DNA from: Tritrichomonas musculus
Lineage: Eukaryota > Parabasalia > Tritrichomonadida > Tritrichomonadidae
Length of the DNA stretch: 64,000 nucleotides
Reading direction: 5' to 3'
Assembly (NCBI GenBank): GCA_039105265.1
Contig: JAPFFF010000034.1
Coordinates: 248,001 to 312,000 of the forward strand
Below, in pieces: positions 10,964-20,799 of this stretch (positions within the stretch are counted from its first letter, which is position 1; the number at the start of each line of letters is the position of its first letter). The notes below the pieces were generated by a model, which was not told where the DNA came from, ran no database searches, and saw only the letters and a program-made list of their open reading frames with translations. The position numbers and the translations under genes are program-made.

Positions 10964-11392
10964 ATGAATAAGTACAGAAAACCCAATTCAACAACAGTTG
11001 GAGCAGAGGGGACAATGTTTAATGAAGGAACTAAGACTGAGAAGACAATAGAGTTTAATCACTTTGGCATATTTTCTAATGACAATACTTACGCAGTTAC
11101 GTTTAACCAAAGAATTAATAGACCACCAACAAAGTATATGGAAAACAAACCAGTCAAACCACCAAAGAGTAATCAACATAAAACAAAACCATTACACGAA
11201 CCACCTGTTAGTATTACAGATGGAGGGTATTATTTGAAGAAAGATAAAGCACCCAAAGCTCCTATTCTTCCTCCATACTTAAAGAAACCAGAGAAATTAG
11301 GAGAAATACAAGGTAGAGCGGATGAAAGAAATAAAGGAAGGATTGGATACTTTAAACCAATTAATGTTAAGCAAGCTAATATTCATTACTGA
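10964..11392 (+). CDS. Polinton hypothetical protein (142 aa), basic, Pro/Lys-rich
   Basis: Unrecognised. Basic and probably largely disordered, with repeated Pro-Pro and Lys-Pro pairs (NKPVKPPKSNQHKTKPLHEP). It is preceded by a run of Ts and AAGAAATG. A short copy of another gene start follows at about 11420 before the second HNH gene. Confidence 0.45.
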   Translation: MNKYRKPNSTTVGAEGTMFNEGTKTEKTIEFNHFGIFSNDNTYAVTFNQRINRPPTKYMENKPVKPPKSNQHKTKPLHEPPVSITDGGYYLKKDKAPKAPILPPYLKKPEKLGEIQGRADERNKGRIGYFKPINVKQANIHY

Positions 11393-11487
11393 TTGATTAT
11401 CAACTTTTTTTCGAAAGGAAATGATAAAGAAGAGATCCAACAATGCTGGAGTTAACGCGAACGTTATTTCTAGCTACATAAATACAA

Positions 11488-12060
11488 ATGAGTCAAACGA
11501 TAGAATTTGTTCCACTTATTGGTTTTGAAGATAAGTATGAAATACTTAATCAATATCCATTTACAATTAGAAGAAAGGATAATCATCATGTCATTAAAGA
11601 AAGGTATGATAAAGATGGCTATATAACACTTTGTTTGAATCAAAATAATTGCAGAAAACATAGAATTATAGCAATTCAATTTATACAAAATGATGATCCA
11701 AATAATAAAACACAAATAGATCATATTGATGGAGATGTTACAAATAATCATATAGAAAACTTACGTTGGTGTTCAGCTTCTGAAAATTGCAAAAATAAAT
11801 CTTCCGTACATAATATTGAATATGAATATGTTGATACCTTACCAGATGATGCAATTGTAGTAAATGATTATGGAAAGCATCATTTTGAAGGATACTATTA
11901 TTGTGATAATATATTTTATTTTGATAATGGTGTTAGAATCAGGAAAATGCATATTAATGAACATAAGACAGGACAAAAATTTGTTTCAATGATGAATACT
12001 AATGGTAAATATGTTAAGGTACATTATTTAAACTTCAAAAAGTTATATGGTGTTGAATAA
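11488..12060 (+). CDS. HNH homing-type endonuclease, second copy
   Basis: 190 residues, paralogue of the gene at 9836. The shared pattern is FEDKYEILNQYPFTIRRK, then KHRIIAIQFI, the HNH core DHIDGDVTNNHIENLRW and SASENCKNKS. It ends with the same MHIN-type C-terminal block and a final LYGVE-like end. Its leader repeats that of the first copy. Just upstream, 11420-11460 resembles the first dozen codons of the gene at 12100 (MIKKRS..., then ANV). The nuclease cassette may therefore have entered a duplicated copy of that gene's 5' end. Confidence 0.8.
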   Translation: MSQTIEFVPLIGFEDKYEILNQYPFTIRRKDNHHVIKERYDKDGYITLCLNQNNCRKHRIIAIQFIQNDDPNNKTQIDHIDGDVTNNHIENLRWCSASENCKNKSSVHNIEYEYVDTLPDDAIVVNDYGKHHFEGYYYCDNIFYFDNGVRIRKMHINEHKTGQKFVSMMNTNGKYVKVHYLNFKKLYGVE

Positions 12061-12099
12061 GAGGTATTGGCAAAAAACAACTTTTTATTTTTAAACAAA

Positions 12100-12627
12100 A
12101 TGATTAAGAAAAGATCCTTATCACAAGGTGTGCAGGCGAACGTTTCATTAGAACCTCAAGCAGCAGCACAGTCAACAAGCAATATAAATAATAATATTAT
12201 TATAAACAAAAGGGATGATGGAAAAGAAGAAATTGTTATCACTCGTAATGTTGAATTAGAAGAGAATCAAGAAGAAGAAACAAAGGATGTTAAGTACGTG
12301 ATACTTGAAACGTATGCAAAAATATTATTAGACCAAGACAAAGCATTATTATCCAACTTAATATCAAAGAATTGTATAATTGTCCCTGTTACTGCCTTAT
12401 CTAATATAATTAAAACAATTATTAAGGCGGAGGTGGTAGAAATAAGTCTTGATGAGGATGTAGGTTGTTGTGCAGGGAAAGCTAATCCGATACGTAAAAT
12501 AGATTCAATTAAGATAGTAAATGATAATGGAGAAGTATGTACTGACTTCAAACAAGTATATAACAAAGAATATAATGAACTAGTTAACAAATATCATCTG
12601 TGTCTTAAGCATGCAGTTAATATGTAA
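12100..12627 (+). CDS. Polinton hypothetical protein (about 175 aa)
   Basis: Unrecognised. I start at the ATG at 12100 because the upstream TTG codons lie in T-rich leader. The N terminus is polar and Gln/Asn-rich, and the middle is acidic (ELEENQEEETKD). The C-terminal half has ordered-looking beta/alpha segments with two adjacent Cys (DVGCCAGKANPIRKID). No known domain is visible. Confidence 0.5.
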   Translation: MIKKRSLSQGVQANVSLEPQAAAQSTSNINNNIIINKRDDGKEEIVITRNVELEENQEEETKDVKYVILETYAKILLDQDKALLSNLISKNCIIVPVTALSNIIKTIIKAEVVEISLDEDVGCCAGKANPIRKIDSIKIVNDNGEVCTDFKQVYNKEYNELVNKYHLCLKHAVNM

Positions 12628-12656
12628 TTATTATTTGTTTTTTTATTTTTATCAAA

Positions 12657-12914
12657 ATGACGAGTAAAATAGACCTAAACCAATTCAAGAAAACAGAAGT
12701 AATAAAGAAATTGTCCAAATCGAAGTCAAGTGAGAATCTGAAAGAAATAGTTGATACCCCGAAAAGAGGCAGGAAGAGTAAATATAATACCCCTGAAGAA
12801 AGACTTGAAGCCAGACGACAACAACAAAAAGAATATAGACAAAGAAAGAAGCAAGAGTTAGAGGAATTGAAGAAAATTGCTGAAATGGTTACTGCTGAGA
12901 AGAAAGAAGCATAA
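12657..12914 (+). CDS. Small basic AT-hook/coiled-coil protein
   Basis: 85 residues. It has an AT-hook-like core (PKRGRKSK, about residues 37-44) followed by a basic-then-leucine-spaced helix (ERLEARRQQQKEYRQRKKQ) that resembles a bZIP without a clear zipper. Likely a DNA-binding or DNA-condensing protein of the element, by inference. It starts after tttttatttttatcaaaATG. Its 3' side carries a copy of the inverted repeat that also lies beyond the polymerase gene. Confidence 0.55.
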   Translation: MTSKIDLNQFKKTEVIKKLSKSKSSENLKEIVDTPKRGRKSKYNTPEERLEARRQQQKEYRQRKKQELEELKKIAEMVTAEKKEA

Positions 12915-12927
12915 AAACAAAAAACCT

Positions 12928-13076
12928 TCATCTTATTTTTGGTTTGGGTGAACAGGTGAACTGTCACCTCATTTTTGTCACCTTCAGAGTCATCTGATAA
13001 ACAAAAATATAAGATGATTTTTTAGTATTTTTGATCATTAGGTGAAGAGGTGAATTGTCACCACTTTTTTGTCACC
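12928..13076 (+). repeat. Inverted repeat, left copy (ggtgaa/gtcacc rich)
   Basis: This segment contains ccttcatcttatttttggtt, then two rounds of a short motif built on aggtgaagaggtgaattgtcacc and tttttgtcacc. A reverse-complement copy lies at 14150-14225 (aaggtgacaaa ... cacctcttcacc ... aaaataagatgaag). The two copies bracket the gene at 13078. They may be paired transcription ends or the borders of an inserted module. Confidence 0.6.
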
Positions 13077-13077
13077 T

Positions 13078-14203
13078 TCACACTCTATTCACATATTGTG
13101 TCCTATGAACGTTTGTTATCTTCCATTTGCCTGTCTGTTCGAGTCTATCTGTTAATTCAGCAAAGGTTAATTTTTGTCCAAACTCTTTGGCATATCTCTG
13201 CTGAACATCCTTTAACAATAATCTATCAATGTTTGGATAATTGTTCTGCATAAACTTGGCTAAATCGTAATCAGACTCATCAAACTGCCTATCGATTTCT
13301 TCCTGTTCAGCTCTCATACGTTGAACTTCACGCAAAGTATATTCATATAATCTCTGTTTGGCCTCACACTTACTGCAACGTTTATTGGAACTTGAATTGA
13401 TATTAAATATTTTAGTATTAATCCTCGTAATACAGCATCTAAGCTTCAATAAGGTACTGTAATCAATATGAAATTCATTAACCTTACTTCTTAAGCTCTC
13501 ATGATTATTATTGTTTTCCATATCATACCAGTAATAACAGAATACATCATATATACAGTTAGCGTATCTTTCAATAAACTCTTTATATTTCTCAAAGTCT
13601 TCACTCTCCAAAAGTTCACTTGTACTCATCACTACTTTATCGCACTTCTCATTCATAGCATTGTGGTCACAATAATAACCAACAAACTGTACATTCATTT
13701 TACGTAGAAACTTCTTAAGTTCTGCACTATCTGTCTTTAATACTTCTATTTCATTAAATATTGGTTCAAATGGTTTTGTCTGTGATATTGGCATTATCTT
13801 TGGAAGACTTGAAATCATAGTGAAAATGTCTTTAATATATTTATTGTTGTGCTCAAACTTAACATCATAAGCATCAGGATTATAGTTATTGGTTAGCAAA
13901 TCCCTCATAATCATTCTCTTTGTGTTTAATTCCTTCTCACAACTAACTTCCACAAGAGGCTTAATAGGGTTTCCATGAATATCATAATACTTATCAACTT
14001 TCCCATTTACATCAGATATTGGTTTAGGTATTAGGTCAACAAGATATTCATTAACATTGAAGTCGGCTTGAGCAGGAGGGTTCAGCTTGTGTATTTGTTT
14101 GCACTATCATTAGGTTTATGTAAGTGGAAGATAAAAATTAACTAAAAAAATAAAGGTGACAAAAAATAGGTGACAATTCACCTCTTCACCTTTTGATCAT
14201 GAA
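13078..14203 (-). CDS. Polinton hypothetical protein with zinc-binding-like CxxC
   Basis: Open frame; the start is not determined, with candidate internal Met codons near 13910. The protein is helical and charged. It has a CSKCEAKQ motif around the middle, a long Arg/Glu coiled-coil-like helix (LREVQRMRAEQEEIDRQ), then a compact C-terminal part that looks like a helix-turn-helix. Function unknown. It is bracketed by inverted repeats at 12928-13076 and 14150-14225 and lies on the same strand as the polymerase gene. Confidence 0.5.
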
Positions 14204-14225
14204 AACCAAAAATAAGATGAAGATT
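14150..14225 (-). repeat. Inverted repeat, right copy
   Basis: Reverse-complement partner of 12928-13076, lying at the 3' end of the polymerase gene. It carries aaaggtgacaaaaaa, caattcacctcttcacc and aaaaataagatgaagat. Confidence 0.6.
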
Positions 14226-14226
14226 T

Positions 14227-17200
14227 TTAGAATTTGATTCTTCGTTCAAATACAGGAAGATTTACTTGTTGGTAAGAGGAAGATTTTCTAAAACAGTTAG
14301 CACCATCAAGGAGGTTAAATGTAATTTCCTCTCCATCATAAAGTTTTTCATAAAGTTGCTCAATTGTTATACCCATTCTTTTTGCTTTGTTCAGGATAAC
14401 TTGTTTTGGTATTCCTTTTAATCTAATGTGATAGCCTTCATTACCTTTTTCATCAACTAGAATATCTAAGTAACTTTTCTTTCCTAATGCTATTAATTTC
14501 CTGGAATGAACACTACCGACAGCACCATTAAACGAATCAAAGTCACAATGAAACTGTGTCATCTTCTTACCAATCAACTCCTTCCCATATTTTTTCTTGA
14601 ACACCTCAGCTATCCTTGGTACATCTATTTCTCTAACGTGTACGCTATCTGTATCAGTATAGTAGATGTCTATTCCATTTTGCTCTGCAGTACTCATTAC
14701 CCTATTCATAAGATGTTTGCTCCATGACAAGACACTAGCACCAAAATGAGGTAAATTAAAATGACTGTTTATTGGTTTAACCTTCTTAACATATACATTA
14801 TCAATTGACTTGTTCTCTATCACCTCTGTTATGTAATTATAGTTCTTCCATATGTACTTTATTGCTTTATCTTTTGGTATGCATTTAGTTTCAGTTGTTG
14901 TTGCCTTTAGGATAGATTTTCCGTAAATGGAATTAAGAAGTAGTTTAATGGTTTGTTGCAATGGATTGTTAGCATCTTGGTATCTCCTTCTTAGATTGAA
15001 CAATTTCTCTATAAATACATTAATCTTGTTGTTGAATCCTTTGTCAAAGTAATATCCTCTAATAAACTCATAATCGAAATCATAAAATTCCATTAAGTCC
15101 AGAAAAGCTCTCTTGTCTATGTAATAATTGTTGATAGGGTTGTTGTTAAATATTTTTGACCCTTGATCATTCCTACTAAATATTTGTCCAAATTTATATG
15201 GTTTGTCAGCCTTGCACTTGATCTTCTTGATATTGATTTCAATGAAGAACTGATCAAAATCTAATAATTCTTTCGTAAACATATCCGATGGGCCCGCACG
15301 ATTAGTGCCTGAGGCCTCCAGGCGAATTACTTCAGGCACTCCTTTAGGTACACCAGACATAATACTCATTGCACTAGGATATAAACTGACTGCATCAAAA
15401 TCTTGTATCCTTTCCTCTATATATTGCTTTTCATTATTAGCTGTCATTGTTCTACCTCCACTAACGCATCTCTGAATGAAGTTTTGTGGTTTACCACTAA
15501 GTTGATAACACCCATCAAAGCAACCAAATTTATATGCATAATAATAGCCAATAGAGCTAATGGATATAAAGTTATGGACATCAAGCATCTTTGTCTTCGT
15601 CTGCTTAAATACTTCTACCAGATCTCTATTAAATTTCTCTACTCCCTTCATCAATACTATACAATCCAGTTTGCAATAATAGATAGCATACTTCATAATA
15701 TCAATAGCTCCTCCAACATATGCACCACAAGCTTTTGCATTATCTATTAATTGCTTCCAGTCTTGTTTTATCTGTGTCAATGGTTTCTTGTCTTGGTTCT
15801 CTAAGTAATACTGTAGTTGAAATTCAAGCGCAGAGACAGTTTTCCTATTTATGTTCCTTTCAGTATATATTTTATAGGCCATTACCTCTTTATGAACTGG
15901 TAACTGAAACATCTTACCAAATGAAGCTAATGCAGCAGGGATGATAGAGTAGCTATTGCGGAAAGTTAATCTCTTGTTAGGTTTATACTTTGTCATGACT
16001 ATTTGCAGAATCGTTCCACTTCTCTCTGTTATTTGTACATCCCATCCAGGAGTATTTATAAAGAAACAAGCATCATATTTAAGGTTATGGAAGTAAATGA
16101 GAGAATTGTTCTCCAATGACTTTAGTAATCTGTCGGCAATATTCTCCCCATCAAATATCATTTTATGAATTAACTCTTTGGTCCTGTACACAGTAATATT
16201 TAGATAAGGCATATGGGGTGATACTGTGGTATTAGTTTCAAAATCAGAATAATAAATCCTACTCCACTCTCTCTCCTTTTTCGTCTCTGATGAATCTATT
16301 AGTTTACAGCACAATTCAGGATCATATTCAAGGTCCGTATAATCCGCTAAGTGAGAGTTGTATTCATTCGTTGCTAAGATATTCATTTCACAGGACTTGA
16401 TTTCTCTGAACTTTCCTTCTTTAAATAGCTTGCGAAATATTGCCATAGGTTTAACACCATTTAGGGGTTTATATATCATGTAATGGTTCTTGTACAGTAA
16501 TAAGTCAACAATTCGGTCAAACTCTTTGGCCCATGGTCTCTTTCTTGTATCTATTTTTATTTCTTGTTGGTTTACTACATCTTTTCCCTCATTAATCCTT
16601 CTTACAACAAAATGGCATTTAAACTGCTTGGCTATATCGTATATCAAGTTATTGGGGATTAACCTAGTCTTGACCATAAAGCGTAAATAATTAATTTCCT
16701 CATCAGTGAATACTCCAGACTGAATGCAAGCATATACCAAACAATTGTCTTTATAGTTCTTCTTATCAACTGTCTTGAATATTTGGTACTGTGATAAGTC
16801 TAAATCAGAAAGATTAATATAAGGGAAGAATCCACCTTCTGGATTATCGCGATAATCTTCGTCGACTTCAACTTCTTCTTCATACAACTTACCTTTATTA
16901 TCTTCTTTATTAATAGTGAATGATGTTTGCTTGCCTCTCTTTCTATTTTTAATGAAGAGCAACTGGTATTTTGCAGGGATGAATACATTGCCAACCCAAG
17001 GATTATTGTCTGAACAGTCATCATTCAAGTCTATTGTCCCTGATATATGTCCTATTGTTGAATCTAATCTTCGTGCCTTGGAAAGTGTAAACCATTTGTA
17101 TTCCTCACCACCTAATGATTCGCTTTTTACTACTATATTCTTCTTATTCTCTTTGTGTAATTGTCTTAATGTTTCAGTGAAAGCAAGTCTCTTATCTTCA

Positions 17201-17379
17201 TCATCACCTATATCTATGTCAAATGATATTTCTTTCTTAGCCTTGGTCATGAATTCTTTCAAATATTTCTTGAACTTTCGTTTGTCTCTTACGTCTTTCA
17301 CCCTTTGCTTATACTCTTTTCTTGCTTCCGTTCTTGCAGTCGAATAGAGGTCAACTGATATATCAAAGAGGTATGTCAT
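14227..17379 (-). CDS. Protein-primed family B DNA polymerase (pPolB)
   Basis: 1050 residues, the hallmark replicase of Polintons. It copies the element with a terminal protein as primer. The exonuclease part has DFETN at about residue 378 (Exo I), FHNLKYDACFF (Exo II) and YYCKLDCIVL (Exo III). The polymerase part has motif A DFDAVSLYPSAM at about 663, motif B NSIYGKS at about 815 and motif C TDTDSVH at about 908. The long N-terminal region fits the terminal-protein-linked form seen in Polintons. The frame looks whole. It starts at CTTAAATG, and its leader is shared head-to-head with the GIY-YIG gene at 17435. Confidence 0.93.
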   Translation of the reverse strand: MTYLFDISVDLYSTARTEARKEYKQRVKDVRDKRKFKKYLKEFMTKAKKEISFDIDIGDDEDKRLAFTETLRQLHKENKKNIVVKSESLGGEEYKWFTLSKARRLDSTIGHISGTIDLNDDCSDNNPWVGNVFIPAKYQLLFIKNRKRGKQTSFTINKEDNKGKLYEEEVEVDEDYRDNPEGGFFPYINLSDLDLSQYQIFKTVDKKNYKDNCLVYACIQSGVFTDEEINYLRFMVKTRLIPNNLIYDIAKQFKCHFVVRRINEGKDVVNQQEIKIDTRKRPWAKEFDRIVDLLLYKNHYMIYKPLNGVKPMAIFRKLFKEGKFREIKSCEMNILATNEYNSHLADYTDLEYDPELCCKLIDSSETKKEREWSRIYYSDFETNTTVSPHMPYLNITVYRTKELIHKMIFDGENIADRLLKSLENNSLIYFHNLKYDACFFINTPGWDVQITERSGTILQIVMTKYKPNKRLTFRNSYSIIPAALASFGKMFQLPVHKEVMAYKIYTERNINRKTVSALEFQLQYYLENQDKKPLTQIKQDWKQLIDNAKACGAYVGGAIDIMKYAIYYCKLDCIVLMKGVEKFNRDLVEVFKQTKTKMLDVHNFISISSIGYYYAYKFGCFDGCYQLSGKPQNFIQRCVSGGRTMTANNEKQYIEERIQDFDAVSLYPSAMSIMSGVPKGVPEVIRLEASGTNRAGPSDMFTKELLDFDQFFIEINIKKIKCKADKPYKFGQIFSRNDQGSKIFNNNPINNYYIDKRAFLDLMEFYDFDYEFIRGYYFDKGFNNKINVFIEKLFNLRRRYQDANNPLQQTIKLLLNSIYGKSILKATTTETKCIPKDKAIKYIWKNYNYITEVIENKSIDNVYVKKVKPINSHFNLPHFGASVLSWSKHLMNRVMSTAEQNGIDIYYTDTDSVHVREIDVPRIAEVFKKKYGKELIGKKMTQFHCDFDSFNGAVGSVHSRKLIALGKKSYLDILVDEKGNEGYHIRLKGIPKQVILNKAKRMGITIEQLYEKLYDGEEITFNLLDGANCFRKSSSYQQVNLPVFERRIKF

Positions 17380-17434
17380 TTAAGTGTAAATAAGAAATAA
17401 AAAAATATCACGCTAAATATTTATTAACCCTAAA
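17380..17434. promoter_or_regulatory. Divergent intergenic region between pPolB and nuclease
   Basis: 55 bases separate two divergent ATGs. On the polymerase side it reads tatttttttatttctt then cttaaATG. On the other side it ends in ccctaaaATG. It probably holds both promoters. The host-type TCA initiator is not evident. Confidence 0.45.
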
Positions 17435-17758
17435 ATGGTAGAATACATATATTTGATTCGTGAAAGGGAATTTTCTTATTCTAATCAACCTGTATACAAA
17501 ATTGGTAGAACAAATAAGATTGCAACAAGAATGGGACAATATCCAAAAGACAGCGAAGTATATATAATTGAAGCAGTAAGTGATTCAGTAAAAGTGGAAA
17601 AAGAATTAATAACAATATTTGAAGAAAATTATAAGAGAGCAACAACAAGAGATGGAACAGCATTTATAGGTAATGAGTACTTTGTTGGGAATGTGAATGA
17701 AATGATATATATTATTAGGACTTATATCCAATATCATTGTCCCAGAGCTATCATTTAG
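17435..17758 (+). CDS. GIY-YIG-type nuclease domain protein (T5orf172/MUG113-like)
   Basis: 107 residues. YIYLIRERE followed by VYKIGRTNKIATRMGQYPKDS is the compact GIY-YIG variant found in large DNA viruses and phages. A downstream Glu in VEKELITIFEENYKR and an Asn in IGNEYFVG fit the usual metal and fold positions. It is a probable DNA endonuclease. Its last 8 bases overlap the end of the convergent gene at 17751. Confidence 0.7.
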   Translation: MVEYIYLIREREFSYSNQPVYKIGRTNKIATRMGQYPKDSEVYIIEAVSDSVKVEKELITIFEENYKRATTRDGTAFIGNEYFVGNVNEMIYIIRTYIQYHCPRAII

Positions 17759-18401
17759 TAAGGATGTCATATATATCAGCCTCTTGGCTTGGTTTTATTT
17801 TTAAGGTAATGAAGAGAGGAGATTTTAATATTACTGGTTGAAACATGAAATCGACTAATCTCATTTCCAAATATTTTAATGAATCCATATTAACTTTTAT
17901 TTTTATTGGCTTAGTCATGTCATAGTTAACTATCATTGCCTCTTGATCCATTATCATTGTGTCAATGTTTGCAAGGATGCTTGGGGTATATTCTTGGTCT
18001 CCAATTGATGAATGAGTTGCTACCCCCTGTAATGAAACTAAATACAACTTATTGGCAAAATCAAGTATAGGTAGATCAGGTACATTTTTTTCTTCATTAG
18101 CTTTTACATCAAATTCCTTGCAGTTGAACAAACCAGTAATCAATTTTGCTCTATGACTTCCTTCCTTGAATGTAATATTTTCAGTAGGTGTTAATGATAT
18201 GGTTCTGTTATTGATATTCTTGAAGGTGATAGTAGTCTGACGAGAATTTAGAAATTTGACTAGATATCCAAATGAATAGGTATACATCTCCTCGAAATCA
18301 ATTCGTACCTCACTCTTTGATGTAGTAAATATTAAATAATCTTCCGCAGTTGTCATTAATATGTTGGCTTTGGTATTAATAGATGAAACATAGTACTTCA
18401 C
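17751..18401 (-). CDS. Candidate Polinton minor capsid (penton-like) protein
   Basis: 216 residues or slightly more; the start is not determined. The sequence is beta-rich, with many Thr/Ile/Val alternations (TTITFKNINNRTISLTPTEN) and a C-terminal LFITLKIKP strand. Length and beta character fit the single-jelly-roll minor capsid protein of Polintons. The call rests on that and on the absence of another candidate, so it is tentative. Confidence 0.4.
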   Translation of the reverse strand: MKYYVSSINTKANILMTTAEDYLIFTTSKSEVRIDFEEMYTYSFGYLVKFLNSRQTTITFKNINNRTISLTPTENITFKEGSHRAKLITGLFNCKEFDVKANEEKNVPDLPILDFANKLYLVSLQGVATHSSIGDQEYTPSILANIDTMIMDQEAMIVNYDMTKPIKIKVNMDSLKYLEMRLVDFMFQPVILKSPLFITLKIKPSQEADIYDILTK

Positions 18402-18489
18402 GTATGGACATTTCCATGGATATCAATATTAAGTCTTACCGTATTGTAATTACCTGGTTGACTCTGAACATAATTTAATTTCTGATAAA

Positions 18490-20796
18490 ATGTCTTTGGC
18501 ACTGTATTCTGCAAAGAGCAAGGAAGCATATAAACTCAAATCAAATGATATAGAAATCACTATTGAACCTGGCGAAATGGTGCAATTTAATTGTATCTAC
18601 AACAAAGCTGAAATAGATGAAAAAATAGTTGGTGATTATTTCAAAAAAAATGGATTCGAAAACTTTGGCTCGCTTAATCTTATGGCAGGGAAGGGCATTT
18701 ATACATGGAATACTAACGGTACACTGACACCAAAAATACAATATTGTGCAAGCTTCAATAAGCTCTATGAAAGACTACGAGATAGTGCTACTAATTTACA
18801 TACCTTTCTAGCTAAAATGAAGGATGACGTAGATTCTGGTATTGCACCTGGTGCTATATTAAACTTTTTTACAGTTGAAGTAAATGATAAAGAAATAATA
18901 ACAGAATCATATGATGTTAGTACACACAAGAAACTAATAGAAGCACTTACACAGAATCATCAAGGTATGCTAAATGTAATGAACTTAATGATTAAAAATA
19001 TAGATGATGTAAATAATGCAATTGCACCTAGTATTGATTGGTCTAAACTATCTGATTTAAAAATAATTGTTGAACATGTAGATAAAACTACTCAAGCAAT
19101 TACCTATAAGACAGATGACAAGAAACCAGAAAGTATGGACGCTATAATACAAGATATAAGTACAAGTAATGAAAATATATCTAAATGGATAGCAAATAAT
19201 ACTGTTAATTTTACTGAGGTAGAACCTGTTAAATATGTTGATGAAAAGGTTAATGAAACTACTAATGAAACTACCTATGATGTCAATGAGACTAACATAA
19301 CTAACATGAAAGACTTTGTTAATAAAACAAATACGACAGCTGCTAATATTACTAAATGGATAGATGCGTTAAATGATCAAACTATATCTTATGAGACCCT
19401 CTTGAACTTAACAGGTGGAAATACTTCTATGTGCTTAATTAAAACAACTGGTGAACCTGAAATACATGAGGTTAAAATAGAAATTGATGAAACAACTCCT
19501 ACTCCTACACCTGAACCTACTCCTACTGAGCCACCAAAGGAGTTAGTTAACCAAGATGATATGGTTTATGAAATTCCCACTACTGATGAATTAAAGAATT
19601 TGATAACAAATAATATTCCAGTTAATAATGCCCCTGAAGAACTCACAATCAATGTATCTAAGTATTGGTTATATAGTAAAAAGACAATTGGATGGATAAA
19701 AAGCTTATTGTATAATATAATTTCGACTACTCTATATCTTGCTAAGATGCCTTTTAAATTAACCTATAAAACAATCGATTACGCCTTTATTCAAACCCTG
19801 AAAACATTATATAATATATATTATTTTCTCTGGTCTCATTTTAAATGCATTGTGTTTGAAGGGTATCGAAACGTAAAAGACGCACTTACAGGGGAGATAA
19901 AAGAAGAAAATATAGTATTTAAAGTAACTAACTATGATAGTGAAATAGAAAATTTTGTTGGTGAAATAGACCCTGACTTTGAAGAAATGCTAGAGGGTTT
20001 TAAGGAAATCATACCAACTACTAAAACAGTTGATGAGTTGAAGAAGAAAGGATATAAAGAAGTTAATGTAGCATGTACATCATGGGAAGTATTCTGGGGA
20101 AACGCTTGGAAGTTAATTAAAAGACCATTTATAGCTTTATGGAATGGAGTTAAGAAGTTTGGTAATGATACATATTTATTCTTTACAGGTGAAGATAATG
20201 ATGGTAAAGGAACATATTGGGAAAATTGTCCTCATATGTTGAGGATTACAATAATAGCTTTCGTCTTGGGTGGTGCAGCAGTTTCTATTGGAGCTCTTGC
20301 AGTTATGTATGTAATATGTCCAATCGCTGAAAAACTCTTTGATGGTTTTGAATATATTATGATCAAATTATCGGGTAATGACCCAGTTTCTATTGCTTAT
20401 GCTCGTACATTAGCAGAAGATGCCATAGTAGACCCTGATGGAAATAAGATAGATATTGATATTGATTATGAGCTATTAGAAATATTTAGACAAGAATATA
20501 ATGCAAAAGTAGTAGATTATAAGGTTATGAATAATGAAATATCAACTCCTTCTACTGACTCTAAATATTTTACATTAAAAGAATCAGATCAATTATATTT
20601 ATATAGACCATCAAAAGTATATGAAGAATCTAATTATTATTGTATGAGATGGGATATAGATAAAGATTATGATTTATCATTGAATATGGTATTTAGGTTC
20701 AAGGACTATTTATTTAGGCACACTTGGGAATTAATATGGGATGGGAAAAATTGGACAGGAAATAACTGTCAAAATGTGTTTACAGCAAAAATATGA
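18490..20796 (+). CDS. Long Polinton structural-type protein with membrane segment (768 aa)
   Basis: 768 residues, unknown. The N-terminal third contains coiled-coil-like Asn/Thr/Glu-rich repeats (NETTNETTYDVNETNITN), followed by a PTPTPEPTPTEPP linker at about residue 340. Two hydrophobic stretches are visible: a weaker one near residues 395-450 and a clear membrane span, ITIIAFVLGGAAVSIGALAV, at about 584-603. The C-terminal block ending in WELIWDGKNWTG is shared with the protein at 23692. This suggests a virion surface or fibre protein, by inference. It is followed by the next long gene after only 3 bases. Confidence 0.6.
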   Translation: MSLALYSAKSKEAYKLKSNDIEITIEPGEMVQFNCIYNKAEIDEKIVGDYFKKNGFENFGSLNLMAGKGIYTWNTNGTLTPKIQYCASFNKLYERLRDSATNLHTFLAKMKDDVDSGIAPGAILNFFTVEVNDKEIITESYDVSTHKKLIEALTQNHQGMLNVMNLMIKNIDDVNNAIAPSIDWSKLSDLKIIVEHVDKTTQAITYKTDDKKPESMDAIIQDISTSNENISKWIANNTVNFTEVEPVKYVDEKVNETTNETTYDVNETNITNMKDFVNKTNTTAANITKWIDALNDQTISYETLLNLTGGNTSMCLIKTTGEPEIHEVKIEIDETTPTPTPEPTPTEPPKELVNQDDMVYEIPTTDELKNLITNNIPVNNAPEELTINVSKYWLYSKKTIGWIKSLLYNIISTTLYLAKMPFKLTYKTIDYAFIQTLKTLYNIYYFLWSHFKCIVFEGYRNVKDALTGEIKEENIVFKVTNYDSEIENFVGEIDPDFEEMLEGFKEIIPTTKTVDELKKKGYKEVNVACTSWEVFWGNAWKLIKRPFIALWNGVKKFGNDTYLFFTGEDNDGKGTYWENCPHMLRITIIAFVLGGAAVSIGALAVMYVICPIAEKLFDGFEYIMIKLSGNDPVSIAYARTLAEDAIVDPDGNKIDIDIDYELLEIFRQEYNAKVVDYKVMNNEISTPSTDSKYFTLKESDQLYLYRPSKVYEESNYYCMRWDIDKDYDLSLNMVFRFKDYLFRHTWELIWDGKNWTGNNCQNVFTAKI

Positions 20797-20799
20797 TAC

